Of a stretch of DNA of 15,933 bases, positions 1 to 7,577 are shown piece after piece. The stretch is from a bacterium. Lineage in GTDB: Bacteria; Verrucomicrobiota; Kiritimatiellia; UBA8416; CAMZLY01. The DNA lies in the NCBI GenBank assembly GCA_030632465.1, contig DAOVUR010000018.1:1-15933 (forward strand), in the 5' to 3' direction. The position numbers and the translations under genes were made by a program. The notes beneath the pieces are model-generated. The model did not search any database and was not told where the DNA came from. It saw nothing but the letters and a program-made list of their open reading frames with translations. Each line of letters begins with the position of its first letter. Position 1 is the stretch's first letter.

Positions 1-1671
1 AAAAAAGATCTCAAGAAGAATAGTAAAGCGAAACATATCTTCGTCTTCTTACATCGCCCTCTACAAGAGGATATCGAACCAACAAACTGGATGACAGAAA
101 TACATCCACTTATGGCCAAATATAATGTTAACACAGTCTTTGCTGGTCACTGGCATGTCTATCAGAAATCAGCAACCAGAGATGGTGTACGCTACATCAT
201 TACAGGTGGCGCCGGAGCACCAGTTGGCAGCTCAACATTACATGGCAGCTTCTATCACTACCTACTAGTGACCGTGCGTGATGATGACACATCTATCGCC
301 CTTATAAAGCCAGGAAAAATTACCAACGAAGAGATTGTTAATCAGACTATCGTTAACAATACCAGAAAGATGACGGCTGAATTAACCACCATCTACCTAC
401 CAAAGGATATGACAAAACTTCCCGCAACACTGGACCTTGTTGTTAAAAACAGATTTGACGTACCAGTAACGGGAACATTGCACTTCACTAAAAACAAAAC
501 AACTCCATGGACTCTCCCAACAAATAACGTCATATCTATCATGCCTGGAGAAGTCGGAAAAGTTACATTTGGGCTTGAAAAAACAATCACTACAGAAAAT
601 TTAGATAAGCTGAATCCTGTACCGCGCATATACTGGGATTTAAATGTCGGAGAACTTAATTTTAACGTTGCCAGTAACAGGAGACAAAAACTTATTGTTG
701 ATGACTGGCCACATACAAGAGACGTAAGACGACTAGCCAACAGTAGCGTTTCAGTAACACCAATCGTGGCTCAAAATGAAATGACTGGCAATATAGCTAC
801 AACTGTAAACAACCCACTCAAGAAGCAAGCTATAACTGTAAAAACTGAATGGAAACTTCCCGAAAACTCCAGCTGGACATTACCATCTCAATTGACAAAC
901 AGTTATGATCTCAAACCCGGTCAAAAAGAGGTAACAGAAACAGCATTCACATTTAACGGCCAACGCAATCAACTATTCCCCCTCCCACACCTCAAGAGCG
1001 AAGTCTTTATTCAAGGTGGCCTCGCATGGCAAGAGTTACGTAGACTACCTATCAGAAGTGAAAATCTATTCGCTGGAAAAATAGTTACTCAACAGCTATA
1101 CAAAACCAAAACTGCACCAAAAATAGATGGTATCCTTAATGATAAAGAGTGGAGAAAATGCCAAGTCATAACCAACCTTCTCTTAGAACATGCAGACGGC
1201 CTCTCATACTACCCAACAGAAGCACGTTTAACATACGACACTAACAATCTATATATGGCCATACGTTGCAAAGATGATGACCTGGAAAATTTAAGAACAA
1301 AATCGCGCAAGCATGATGGCGCCATATATAACGATGACTCTATAGAAATTTTTATCGATAGAAACTTCGACAAAGAAACATATTTTCAATATGTCATAAA
1401 TGCTGCAGGCTTAATACTTGATGGTCGCAACAAGAACACATCATGGGCGGGCCCTATCACAAGCCAAACAGGACGTGAAAAAGACGCATGGACATTAGAG
1501 GTAGCCATACCGTGGCAGATGCTAGATTTGAAGCCACCAACAGCAGGAAGCCGGATCGGCTTCAATATCTCTCGCAACAAAATGCACATTCCGATAGAAC
1601 ACTCACAATGGTCACCAACCTTTGGTGACAATCATACACCATCCCTATTCGGCATTATAGAATTCAAGTAG
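1..1671 (+). CDS. Calcineurin-like metallophosphoesterase with C-terminal CBM9-like domain (5' end outside window)
   Basis: The reading frame is open from base 1 with no start codon that must be used, so this is the 3' part of a longer gene (556 codons visible). The first ~60 visible residues hold the end of a metallophosphoesterase domain: an 'FLHRPL' segment (His near residue 18) and the 'AGHWH' motif (His at 148-150 and 154-156), both typical metal-binding positions of calcineurin-like phosphoesterases. The middle (about 370-1070) looks like beta-sandwich linker domains. From about 1100 to the stop is a CBM9-like module: 'KIDGILNDKEW' at its start, 'DDSIEIFID', a 'WTLEVAIPW' strand and a final 'PSLFGIIEFK'. 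CBM9 modules bind sugars, and such fusions in PVC bacteria are usually secreted. The signal peptide would be outside the window. Substrate is unknown. The ATG at 91 is internal, not the start. Confidence 0.82.
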   Translation, partial: KKDLKKNSKAKHIFVFLHRPLQEDIEPTNWMTEIHPLMAKYNVNTVFAGHWHVYQKSATRDGVRYIITGGAGAPVGSSTLHGSFYHYLLVTVRDDDTSIALIKPGKITNEEIVNQTIVNNTRKMTAELTTIYLPKDMTKLPATLDLVVKNRFDVPVTGTLHFTKNKTTPWTLPTNNVISIMPGEVGKVTFGLEKTITTENLDKLNPVPRIYWDLNVGELNFNVASNRRQKLIVDDWPHTRDVRRLANSSVSVTPIVAQNEMTGNIATTVNNPLKKQAITVKTEWKLPENSSWTLPSQLTNSYDLKPGQKEVTETAFTFNGQRNQLFPLPHLKSEVFIQGGLAWQELRRLPIRSENLFAGKIVTQQLYKTKTAPKIDGILNDKEWRKCQVITNLLLEHADGLSYYPTEARLTYDTNNLYMAIRCKDDDLENLRTKSRKHDGAIYNDDSIEIFIDRNFDKETYFQYVINAAGLILDGRNKNTSWAGPITSQTGREKDAWTLEVAIPWQMLDLKPPTAGSRIGFNISRNKMHIPIEHSQWSPTFGDNHTPSLFGIIEFK

Positions 1672-1756
1672 CGACTAAAAATAATTATTTAACCTGTACA
1701 GATCACCAGAAATACGTTCTAATTTCTAAACAGCACCATTTTGATCATCTTTAAAC

Positions 1757-1762
1757 AAGGAG
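1757..1762 (+). promoter_or_regulatory. Shine-Dalgarno site of the AOX-like gene
   Basis: AAGGAG lies 7 nt before the ATG at 1770. It fixes the start of the oxidase gene. Confidence 0.75.
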
Positions 1763-1769
1763 CCAGATA

Positions 1770-2477
1770 ATGACAAAGGAAACTATAGATTTAAAAGTAG
1801 AACAACTAGCCTCACTAGAGAGACCAAGACTTAAATATTCAGCTATTGCAAAGATATTTTTCTGGGGCATGGACCTCATCACAGGAAAAGAGACCACTCT
1901 TGCTAAAGCTAAACTCATCGAAACATTAGCCAGCCTCCCATATCGCGCTTGGGAGATACGTCAATACGCTATAATGACAAGAATATACCGTAATCTAAAA
2001 CTTGTAAAACAAGCTGACGACATCATGTACTGGGCGCGCGAAGCACAAGATAACGAATATTGGCATCTAGTTGTGCTAAACGAAAAGATGAAAGAAGATG
2101 GCGTAAAAGATCCATGGTACCTACATCAGCCTGTGCCATTCTTGATTGTCTTATCTTATGTGATAATTACGCGCGTCATGGCATTTGTAAATATCCGCGC
2201 TGCCTTTCGCTTTAATGCCGCATTTGAAGATCATGCAGAACATGTATATGCACAGTTCATGAAAGACAATCCAGGACTTGATGACCAGCCAATGACCAAC
2301 AGCGTCGTAAAAGAGTACGCCGATGTTGCAACTTGGGGTGACGTAGTTAGGCGCATCGGACTTGACGAACGTGACCACATGAATAACAGTTTTATCTTCG
2401 CCGGTGAATCTGAAAAGGTTGTCAAATATGCCGGCATGCCACCATCCCCCATCAAAGAAGAAGGCTTCCACTTCTAA
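1770..2477 (+). CDS. Alternative oxidase / plastoquinol terminal oxidase-like diiron protein
   Basis: The 235-residue protein shows the four-helix diiron ligand pattern of the AOX/PTOX family: 'IETLASLP' (Glu51), 'DNEYWHL' (Glu96 and His99), 'FEDHAEHVY' (Glu153) and 'LDERDHMNNS' (Glu200 and His203). The segment between the second and third ligands (about residues 119-142) is hydrophobic, fitting an interfacial membrane-bound enzyme. Known family members oxidise ubiquinol or plastoquinol and reduce O2 to water without pumping protons. The wording around the ligands ('ETLASLPYRAW', 'RFNAAFEDHA') looks closer to PTOX than to mitochondrial AOX, with about six extra residues between Glu51 and Glu96. 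A good Shine-Dalgarno sits 7 nt before the ATG. No respiratory gene is adjacent, so it may be a single-gene unit. Other diiron proteins are possible, but the ligand spacing argues for AOX. Confidence 0.82.
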   Translation: MTKETIDLKVEQLASLERPRLKYSAIAKIFFWGMDLITGKETTLAKAKLIETLASLPYRAWEIRQYAIMTRIYRNLKLVKQADDIMYWAREAQDNEYWHLVVLNEKMKEDGVKDPWYLHQPVPFLIVLSYVIITRVMAFVNIRAAFRFNAAFEDHAEHVYAQFMKDNPGLDDQPMTNSVVKEYADVATWGDVVRRIGLDERDHMNNSFIFAGESEKVVKYAGMPPSPIKEEGFHF

Positions 2478-2481
2478 CGTA

Positions 2482-2562
2482 CCTGTCCGAGCGTAATCCC
2501 GCCTTACGAGGTCATTGAGCGGCCTGTCGGGCGTAGTTACGCATTATGAGGTCATTGAGCGG
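2482..2562. repeat. Imperfect tandem repeat, two units of 41 and 40 bp
   Basis: Units at 2482-2522 and 2523-2562 both begin CCTGTC and both end with GAGGTCATTGAGCGG. The middle of each holds a small self-complementary motif (CGTAA…TTACG in unit 1, GCGTA..TACGC in unit 2). The stretch is GC-richer than its surroundings and non-coding. It resembles a dispersed REP-like element, but copies elsewhere in the genome cannot be seen from here. Confidence 0.7.
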
Positions 2563-2584
2563 AGCCGAAATGCCCTCATAATGC
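2541..2584. repeat. Perfect 11-bp inverted repeat (hairpin)
   Basis: GCATTATGAGG at 2541-2551 is exactly complementary to CCTCATAATGC at 2574-2584, with a 22-nt loop. The left arm lies inside the second tandem unit. It sits 64 bp after the oxidase stop and could protect or end that transcript, but no T-run follows on either strand, so it is not a classical intrinsic terminator. Confidence 0.65.
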
Positions 2585-2627
2585 AAGAACGAAGCCTGAA
2601 ACCAGAATCTCACCAGCAGAATATCGC

Positions 2628-2656
2628 TTGTATTCTAGTTGCTATACATATATTAT
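2628..2656 (+). promoter_or_regulatory. Possible promoter of the kinase-WD40 gene
   Basis: TTGTAT (2628-2633) and TATTAT (2651-2656) are separated by 17 bp, a good sigma70-type arrangement. The predicted start of transcription would be at or next to the A of the ATG at 2663, implying a leaderless message. This agrees with the lack of any purine-rich ribosome binding site there. Weak evidence from sequence alone. Confidence 0.35.
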
Positions 2657-2662
2657 GGCCAC

Positions 2663-5600
2663 ATGAATGATGACAACAATCGTACTGTACAATCACACCA
2701 AACAGTTCGCGCTACAGTCAATAGCGCAACTGTTGTCGCTGATCAAACTACAGCGACCGTCAAGTCACTCTGGAGTAAAGCTATTACTGTTAACTCCTCT
2801 CCTGACGTAACCATCAAAACCACACCAAAGAACCCTGCAGTAACTACTACCACCAGTATAAGCCCAACTCTACGCAAGCTTACTAAACCTGGAGATACAG
2901 ATAGCAGTACAGCCAGCATCGACTTTGAGCTAGGAAACCTACTAGGACGTGGCGGTATGGGTGAAGTTTATACGGCACGTCAATCATCACTAAACCGACA
3001 AATAGCTATCAAGGTAATGGGTGACAGCGACAACAAAGATAGCGTTAACAGCTTTCTCTCAGAAGCCGTAGTAACTGGTAGCCTAGATCACCCGAATATT
3101 GTACCTGTATACGATTTAGGCAGCACTGAGAGCGGCTCTATTTTTTATGCAATGAAAGAGATCACTGGTCAGTCATGGGATCAAGCAATGCCCATAAATT
3201 CACTTGCACACAATCTACGAATATTCTTTTCCCTCTCTGATGCAGTTGCCTTTGCTCATAGCAAAGGTATTGTCCATCGCGATATAAAACCAGAGAACGT
3301 CATGCTTGGCGAATTTGGCGAGACACTTTTAGTCGACTGGGGTATCGCCATCACAACGGACAAAAGAAACAGACTAAACACTAGCCTAGCAGGAACACCT
3401 ACCTATATGGCACCTGAAATGGCAAGTTGTAATTTTGACAAAATAGGTCCAGAAACAGACATCTATCTTCTGGGCGGAGTTTTATATGAAATTATTACAG
3501 GATTAAAACCACATACTGGTAAAAATATATTCGATACAATATCAGCCGCTATGGAAAATAGTATTCAGCCAAGCGATAAAAGCGGGGAACTTATTGAAAT
3601 AGCCATAAAAGCGATGTCCACCGAACCAGCAGATCGCTACGCTACAGTAAAGGAATTACAAAACAGCCTACGTCTATATCTAAAACATGAAAAAAGCATA
3701 ATAATCTCTGATGCATGCCATCTACGCTACAGTAACATCAACAGTGACTCCAACAACAATCTATATCAAGATCTTACAGAAATCATAGCTGGCTTCCAGC
3801 AGTCTATACAATTATGGCACGAGAACATTTCGGCTATAGGCGGACTTCGCGATACGCGACTAAATTTCATTACAGCTGCCATACAAAACGAAGACTTAAC
3901 ATTAGCGAAATCACAACTAACAGCCATAGCCGATGATGCCGAGCAATATGATTTTAAGCAGAACAGCGCAGAGGCTATCGACAACTTACACACAAAACTA
4001 AACAAAGCAGTAGCACACGCTAAAACAAAAGCTAGATTAACAAGATTTAGTGTTACTGCAGTAGCTTTAGCTGCGCTTGCAACAATTTGCATTACATATA
4101 GCGCATACTTTATAACCAGCAAAGATCGTGATAATGCAATAATCGCAAAGAAAAACGAAGTTAATCAACGGCAGAAAGCTCAAAAAGCACTGACAACAGC
4201 TCAGAACGCTACCTATTTCAACCAAATAGCACTAGCTAACAGCTATCTCGAAAATTTCAATCCTGCACATGCAGAGGATTTATTAGAAGCCACCCCCTCA
4301 AGACTACGCGGCTGGGAATGGGGCTACCTTGCCCACTTATGTAGACGCCCGCTACTAACCATAAAAAGTAATCTAGAAATACCAAGCAATATAGCATTTT
4401 CCCATGATGGCAAACTCGTCGCCGTTGTAGATTCCGGAAAAAAAATCAATATATGGAACAGCTTCACAGGAAAACCTATAACTACACTTAGTGCCTCTGC
4501 ATTAGGCGGTATCTCTGATATAATATTTTCCACTGATTCCCAGCATATAATACTAGCAACCCACAAAGGCGGCATACGAACGTGGAATATTGCAGATGCC
4601 AAAGAACTCTTATTCACAAACCTACCAGAGTTTCCTGACAATCTTCAGGCAACATCTTTTTCACCCGATGGAAATATCTTTGCTGCTACTGCACGTAAGG
4701 GGCAATTATATATATGGAATCTTAAAACCAATGTGCGCTCTAGATCAGTGACATTACGCCCTGCGCCTACAGACATCAACTGCATAACCATAGTCAACAA
4801 TGGAAAAAGCGTTGCATGCGGTAGCAATGATAGCATTATAAGAATTTATGATACGCAAACCGGAAGACTACAAAAAGAGCTACTATCACCCGTTACGCTA
4901 TCCCCCATAATATCTATTTCCTCTTCACCCAACGGAGAATACCTTGCTGTTGGGACCAGTAGTAGACTTATTCAAGTGTGGAATATCCAGTTAGATAAAC
5001 CATGCACAACAACATCCGCACACTATCTAGATGTTGCAGCTTTAACTTTCTCCGCCAACGGTAATAGGCTTGCATCTACTGGCAGTGATGGATCAATCAA
5101 CATTTGGGACCCATACCTCACAACAGATTTCATAAGCCTCAAATTCAAAGCAGACTCACTACAAGCATTAGCATACGCCCCAAACAGCCGTACTGCCGCA
5201 GTAACCGGTGCTGACAACAGTGTCATTATCATCAGCACCGACAGCTGGAAACAGCAACAATCCCTATCGGGACACACTAAACCAATAACAGATATACGCT
5301 ACAGCCCAGACAGCAAAAAAATAGTAACCGCCAGCAGAGATGGCACTGCTAGACTATGGGATATTGATAGTGGCACTACACTTCTAGAACTTAAGCATAC
5401 ATCACCTCTAACATCCGTAAGCTTCTCGGCTGACGGCACCCAGATATTAACTACTGATGATAACACTGCACAACTATGGAACATCCTAAATGGTGAATGC
5501 CTTGCTACACTAAAGGGCAAAATCGGCAACTTCAAAACCGCAGCCTTCTCACCTGACGGTAATCTCATGCTAACAGGCGGCAACAATCTCACATTATGGA

Positions 5601-6058
5601 ACAGAACAACTGGGGAAAAAGTTCATCACATAAAACCGCTTTCTAGCGATATAACTTGCGCAACCTTTTCCCCTGACGGAAAGCTTATTATCACTGGCGA
5701 TCAGACAAGCGCTATATTATGGGATACAGCAACCGCAACAAAGAGATTCACCCTCTACGGCCACACTGGCGCAGTGATTTGTGTCGGTTTTTCACCTGAT
5801 AATAAACGCGCCATAAGTGGCAGTCTACACTCATCATATATCTGGGATACAGAAACTGGGCGTGAGCTCCTTGCTTTACCTCACACTAACGGATGGACAA
5901 CAGCAATCGCATTTTCACCTGATGGCACGCAGCTACTAACAAGTCATAGCGACGGAACCATAACATTGAAAAAAGCACTTTCAAGCAGTAGCACCACGCA
6001 ATCACTTAAGCAGAATAAACAGTCGGCATATCAAATGTGGCGACAGGCTCACAAATAA
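2663..6058 (+). CDS. Membrane-spanning Ser/Thr protein kinase with WD40 beta-propeller domains
   Basis: Residue numbers are from the ATG at 2663 (1131 aa). An in-frame TTG at 2639 exists, but neither start has a clear Shine-Dalgarno. Residues 1-88 are Thr/Ser-rich and low in complexity. A PknB-like kinase domain follows (about 89-345): glycine loop 'GRGGMGEVY', invariant Lys117, 'HRDIKPEN' with catalytic Asp207, 'DWG' (Asp225) in place of DFG, and 'APE'. It looks catalytically complete. A helical stretch leads to one membrane segment (about 462-485). After it comes a helical 'RLRGWEWGYL' region common in PVC kinases. About 13 WD40-type repeats follow (roughly 566-1108; repeated 'FSPDG…LWD/IWN'), enough for two propellers. 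With the kinase inside the cell, the propellers should lie outside the cytoplasmic membrane as a sensing or docking part. Ligand and target are unknown. It stands alone, with no partner phosphatase or substrate visible. Confidence 0.93.
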   Translation: MNDDNNRTVQSHQTVRATVNSATVVADQTTATVKSLWSKAITVNSSPDVTIKTTPKNPAVTTTTSISPTLRKLTKPGDTDSSTASIDFELGNLLGRGGMGEVYTARQSSLNRQIAIKVMGDSDNKDSVNSFLSEAVVTGSLDHPNIVPVYDLGSTESGSIFYAMKEITGQSWDQAMPINSLAHNLRIFFSLSDAVAFAHSKGIVHRDIKPENVMLGEFGETLLVDWGIAITTDKRNRLNTSLAGTPTYMAPEMASCNFDKIGPETDIYLLGGVLYEIITGLKPHTGKNIFDTISAAMENSIQPSDKSGELIEIAIKAMSTEPADRYATVKELQNSLRLYLKHEKSIIISDACHLRYSNINSDSNNNLYQDLTEIIAGFQQSIQLWHENISAIGGLRDTRLNFITAAIQNEDLTLAKSQLTAIADDAEQYDFKQNSAEAIDNLHTKLNKAVAHAKTKARLTRFSVTAVALAALATICITYSAYFITSKDRDNAIIAKKNEVNQRQKAQKALTTAQNATYFNQIALANSYLENFNPAHAEDLLEATPSRLRGWEWGYLAHLCRRPLLTIKSNLEIPSNIAFSHDGKLVAVVDSGKKINIWNSFTGKPITTLSASALGGISDIIFSTDSQHIILATHKGGIRTWNIADAKELLFTNLPEFPDNLQATSFSPDGNIFAATARKGQLYIWNLKTNVRSRSVTLRPAPTDINCITIVNNGKSVACGSNDSIIRIYDTQTGRLQKELLSPVTLSPIISISSSPNGEYLAVGTSSRLIQVWNIQLDKPCTTTSAHYLDVAALTFSANGNRLASTGSDGSINIWDPYLTTDFISLKFKADSLQALAYAPNSRTAAVTGADNSVIIISTDSWKQQQSLSGHTKPITDIRYSPDSKKIVTASRDGTARLWDIDSGTTLLELKHTSPLTSVSFSADGTQILTTDDNTAQLWNILNGECLATLKGKIGNFKTAAFSPDGNLMLTGGNNLTLWNRTTGEKVHHIKPLSSDITCATFSPDGKLIITGDQTSAILWDTATATKRFTLYGHTGAVICVGFSPDNKRAISGSLHSSYIWDTETGRELLALPHTNGWTTAIAFSPDGTQLLTSHSDGTITLKKALSSSSTTQSLKQNKQSAYQMWRQAHK

Positions 6059-6099
6059 AATTAATCTTGTTGCCACACATAAACAATGGCATAGTTAAC

Positions 6100-6127
6100 T
6101 TGTTACAAAAACTACAGACTATATTAA
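6100..6127 (+). promoter_or_regulatory. Possible promoter upstream of the BFN nuclease operon
   Basis: TTGTTA (6100-6105) and TATTAA (6122-6127) are 16 bp apart, about 28 bp before the ATG at 6155. The region is AT-rich, so chance similarity is likely. No terminator is visible between the kinase stop at 6058 and this site. Confidence 0.25.
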
Positions 6128-6154
6128 ACAAAACAGGCAGGAATATCAAAAGAG

Positions 6155-6742
6155 ATGATCTTAACAACTATTAGACAGTTATTACTATCAAATGTTGGCT
6201 TTGTGATTTTGCTAGATAATACCGAAGATGAACGTTCCCTACCCATCTTTATCGGTGCAGCAGAAGCACAAGCTATTGCATTTCAACTAAACAATGTTGA
6301 TATGCCACGCCCGCTAACACACGATCTCTTTATCACCACCTTGACTGCCGTCGGATATAGTATTGAAAAGGTGGAAATCTACGACCTGCAAGATGGCACC
6401 TTCTTTTCCAATATAATATTGGTTAATGAAAGTAGCGAGATAACAATAGACTCTAGACCAAGTGACGCAATTGCACTTGCTATCCGCAGTAATGCTCCTA
6501 TTTTTGTCAGCAAGGAAGTCATGGATAAGGCCGGTCGTATATTTACTGATAATGATGAAGAAACAACTGCACAACAGCATACAACAGGTACACAATCGCA
6601 AGAAAAACCGTTGCCGCATGTTCCGCCATTAAAAAAACTTGAACACAGCCTTGAAAAAGCTATTACAGACGAGCGTTATGAGGATGCCGCGAAACTACGT
6701 GACGAGATTAATACTCTTAAAGATTCTCATACAGGAAATTAA
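6155..6742 (+). CDS. Bifunctional nuclease family (DUF151/BFN) protein with C-terminal UVR motif
   Basis: Residues 1-130 of 195 carry the conserved DUF151/BFN pattern: 'RSLPIFIGAAEAQAIAFQL', 'RPLTHDLF', 'DGTFFSNI' and 'IDSRPSDAIALAIR'. Family members are small, often dimeric proteins; a plant homologue has DNase and RNase activity, but the bacterial role is not settled. After a low-complexity Gln/Thr linker (about 135-155), residues 158-190 form a UVR motif ('AITDERYEDAAKLRDEI'), the helical hairpin by which UvrB and UvrC interact and which also occurs in Clp/McsA partners. The UVR part suggests docking to another protein. A purine-rich stretch lies just before the ATG, but a good Shine-Dalgarno is not obvious. 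It probably leads an operon with the next two genes (gaps of 65 and 20 bp). Confidence 0.88.
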   Translation: MILTTIRQLLLSNVGFVILLDNTEDERSLPIFIGAAEAQAIAFQLNNVDMPRPLTHDLFITTLTAVGYSIEKVEIYDLQDGTFFSNIILVNESSEITIDSRPSDAIALAIRSNAPIFVSKEVMDKAGRIFTDNDEETTAQQHTTGTQSQEKPLPHVPPLKKLEHSLEKAITDERYEDAAKLRDEINTLKDSHTGN

Positions 6743-6796
6743 TATCAAACAATAGAAGTATTTACAAAGCTAAGCTTTGCAGGTGCCTCAATAAAT

Positions 6797-6801
6797 AAGG
6801 A
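6797..6801 (+). promoter_or_regulatory. Shine-Dalgarno site of the DUF4404 gene
   Basis: AAGGA lies 6 nt before the ATG at 6808 and supports that start. Just upstream, CAAAGC/GCTTTG (6765-6779) forms a small 6-bp hairpin of unknown meaning. Confidence 0.6.
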
Positions 6802-6807
6802 CTAAAG

Positions 6808-7140
6808 ATGATCACAGAAAGTATCAAAAAGATAGAAGCTAGAATACACGACTCAAAATCAATCTCCGGTGATAAACAAGATGAACTATTAGTGCTTTTA
6901 GATAACCTGAAAAAAGAGATCAACCTGTTGCCTGAAGGCAATAACGAATCTGTTGAAAGCATGACTGGTTTCATGGAAGTCTCAACTATAGAGGCTATGC
7001 GCACAGAACAAAACCCTCAATTAGTAAGTCTTGCACTTGAAGGCTTCTCCTCTTCATCACGTGAATTCGAATCCTCACACCCCAGCCTAACAAACTACGT
7101 AAACAGAATCTGTGATATGCTATCAAACCTCGGCATATAA
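6808..7140 (+). CDS. DUF4404-like small helical protein
   Basis: The 110-residue protein begins with a predicted coiled helix ('KIEARIHDSK…LLVLLDNLKKEI') and ends with 'REFESSHPSLTNYVNRICD' followed by 'MLSNLGI'. A C-terminal 'FE.SHP.L…LSN.GI' is, from memory, the hallmark of the DUF4404 family. That family is short, cytosolic and of unknown function. There is no signal peptide, membrane segment or cysteine cluster. It lies 65 bp after the BFN gene and 20 bp before the next gene on the same strand, so co-expression is likely. The family call rests on the C-terminal motif and length only. Confidence 0.72.
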   Translation: MITESIKKIEARIHDSKSISGDKQDELLVLLDNLKKEINLLPEGNNESVESMTGFMEVSTIEAMRTEQNPQLVSLALEGFSSSSREFESSHPSLTNYVNRICDMLSNLGI

Positions 7141-7160
7141 TATGGTGGTAGCGGAGAAAA

Positions 7161-7565
7161 ATGAGACTATTACGAATACTAACCGCCGCCCTTGTAGGAG
7201 TGACTGCTGTCGTCTGGATATTTACGACGTTCATAGTGCGTGATCATCACATCCACATAATACGCCAACCTGACTCTACGATTCTGTACGCGGTTGATGA
7301 CGGCAAGACATTCGACTCGCCAGAGTCATGTATACAGCACTGCAAGAGCCGACGCGGCTGGAATCTCAGAAACACAGTACGCATCTCAACGGATGGCTCT
7401 GTTAACACAAATACACTTCAGCACTTGGGAGACATGATGTGCCACCACAATATCTACCCCACTACCATAGAAACCAAGAGTGAAGGAGGGACCATGACAT
7501 GGGAGTACCAGCCCAGTCCATATCTAGAAGATTATAGCCGACAACAAGAGTATTCCAACCAATGA
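7161..7565 (+). CDS. Unrecognised membrane-anchored protein
   Basis: This is a 134-residue protein with a GGAG ribosome binding site 4 nt before the ATG. Residues 3-26 form a hydrophobic segment after two arginines, a signal anchor or uncleaved signal peptide, so the rest should lie in the periplasm. The soluble part has a Cys-x3-Cys pair (Cys57, Cys61), a further Cys94 next to His95 and His96, and a run near residues 72-103 ('VRISTDGSVNTNTLQHLGD') that recalls the periplasmic domain of ExbD/TolR in style. I cannot confirm that relation, and no exbB/tolQ partner is present. The gene ends 12 bp before the stop of the convergent response-regulator gene, so the two transcripts may overlap at their 3' ends. 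Confidence 0.72.
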   Translation: MRLLRILTAALVGVTAVVWIFTTFIVRDHHIHIIRQPDSTILYAVDDGKTFDSPESCIQHCKSRRGWNLRNTVRISTDGSVNTNTLQHLGDMMCHHNIYPTTIETKSEGGTMTWEYQPSPYLEDYSRQQEYSNQ

Positions 7566-7577
7566 ATACAAATAACT

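Noticed and set aside
1708..1727. AGAAAT…ATTTCT symmetric motif before the oxidase gene
   Set aside because: The arms are only 6 bp in AT-rich DNA and match no regulator consensus I can name; chance is likely.
2639..2662. TTG start of the kinase gene at 2639
   Set aside because: No ribosome binding site supports it and it falls within the likely promoter; the ATG at 2663 is preferred, although the choice is not certain.
7566..7577. A shared terminator between the two convergent gene sets
   Set aside because: Only 12 bp separate the stop codons and I see no hairpin with T-runs there or in the flanking gene ends.
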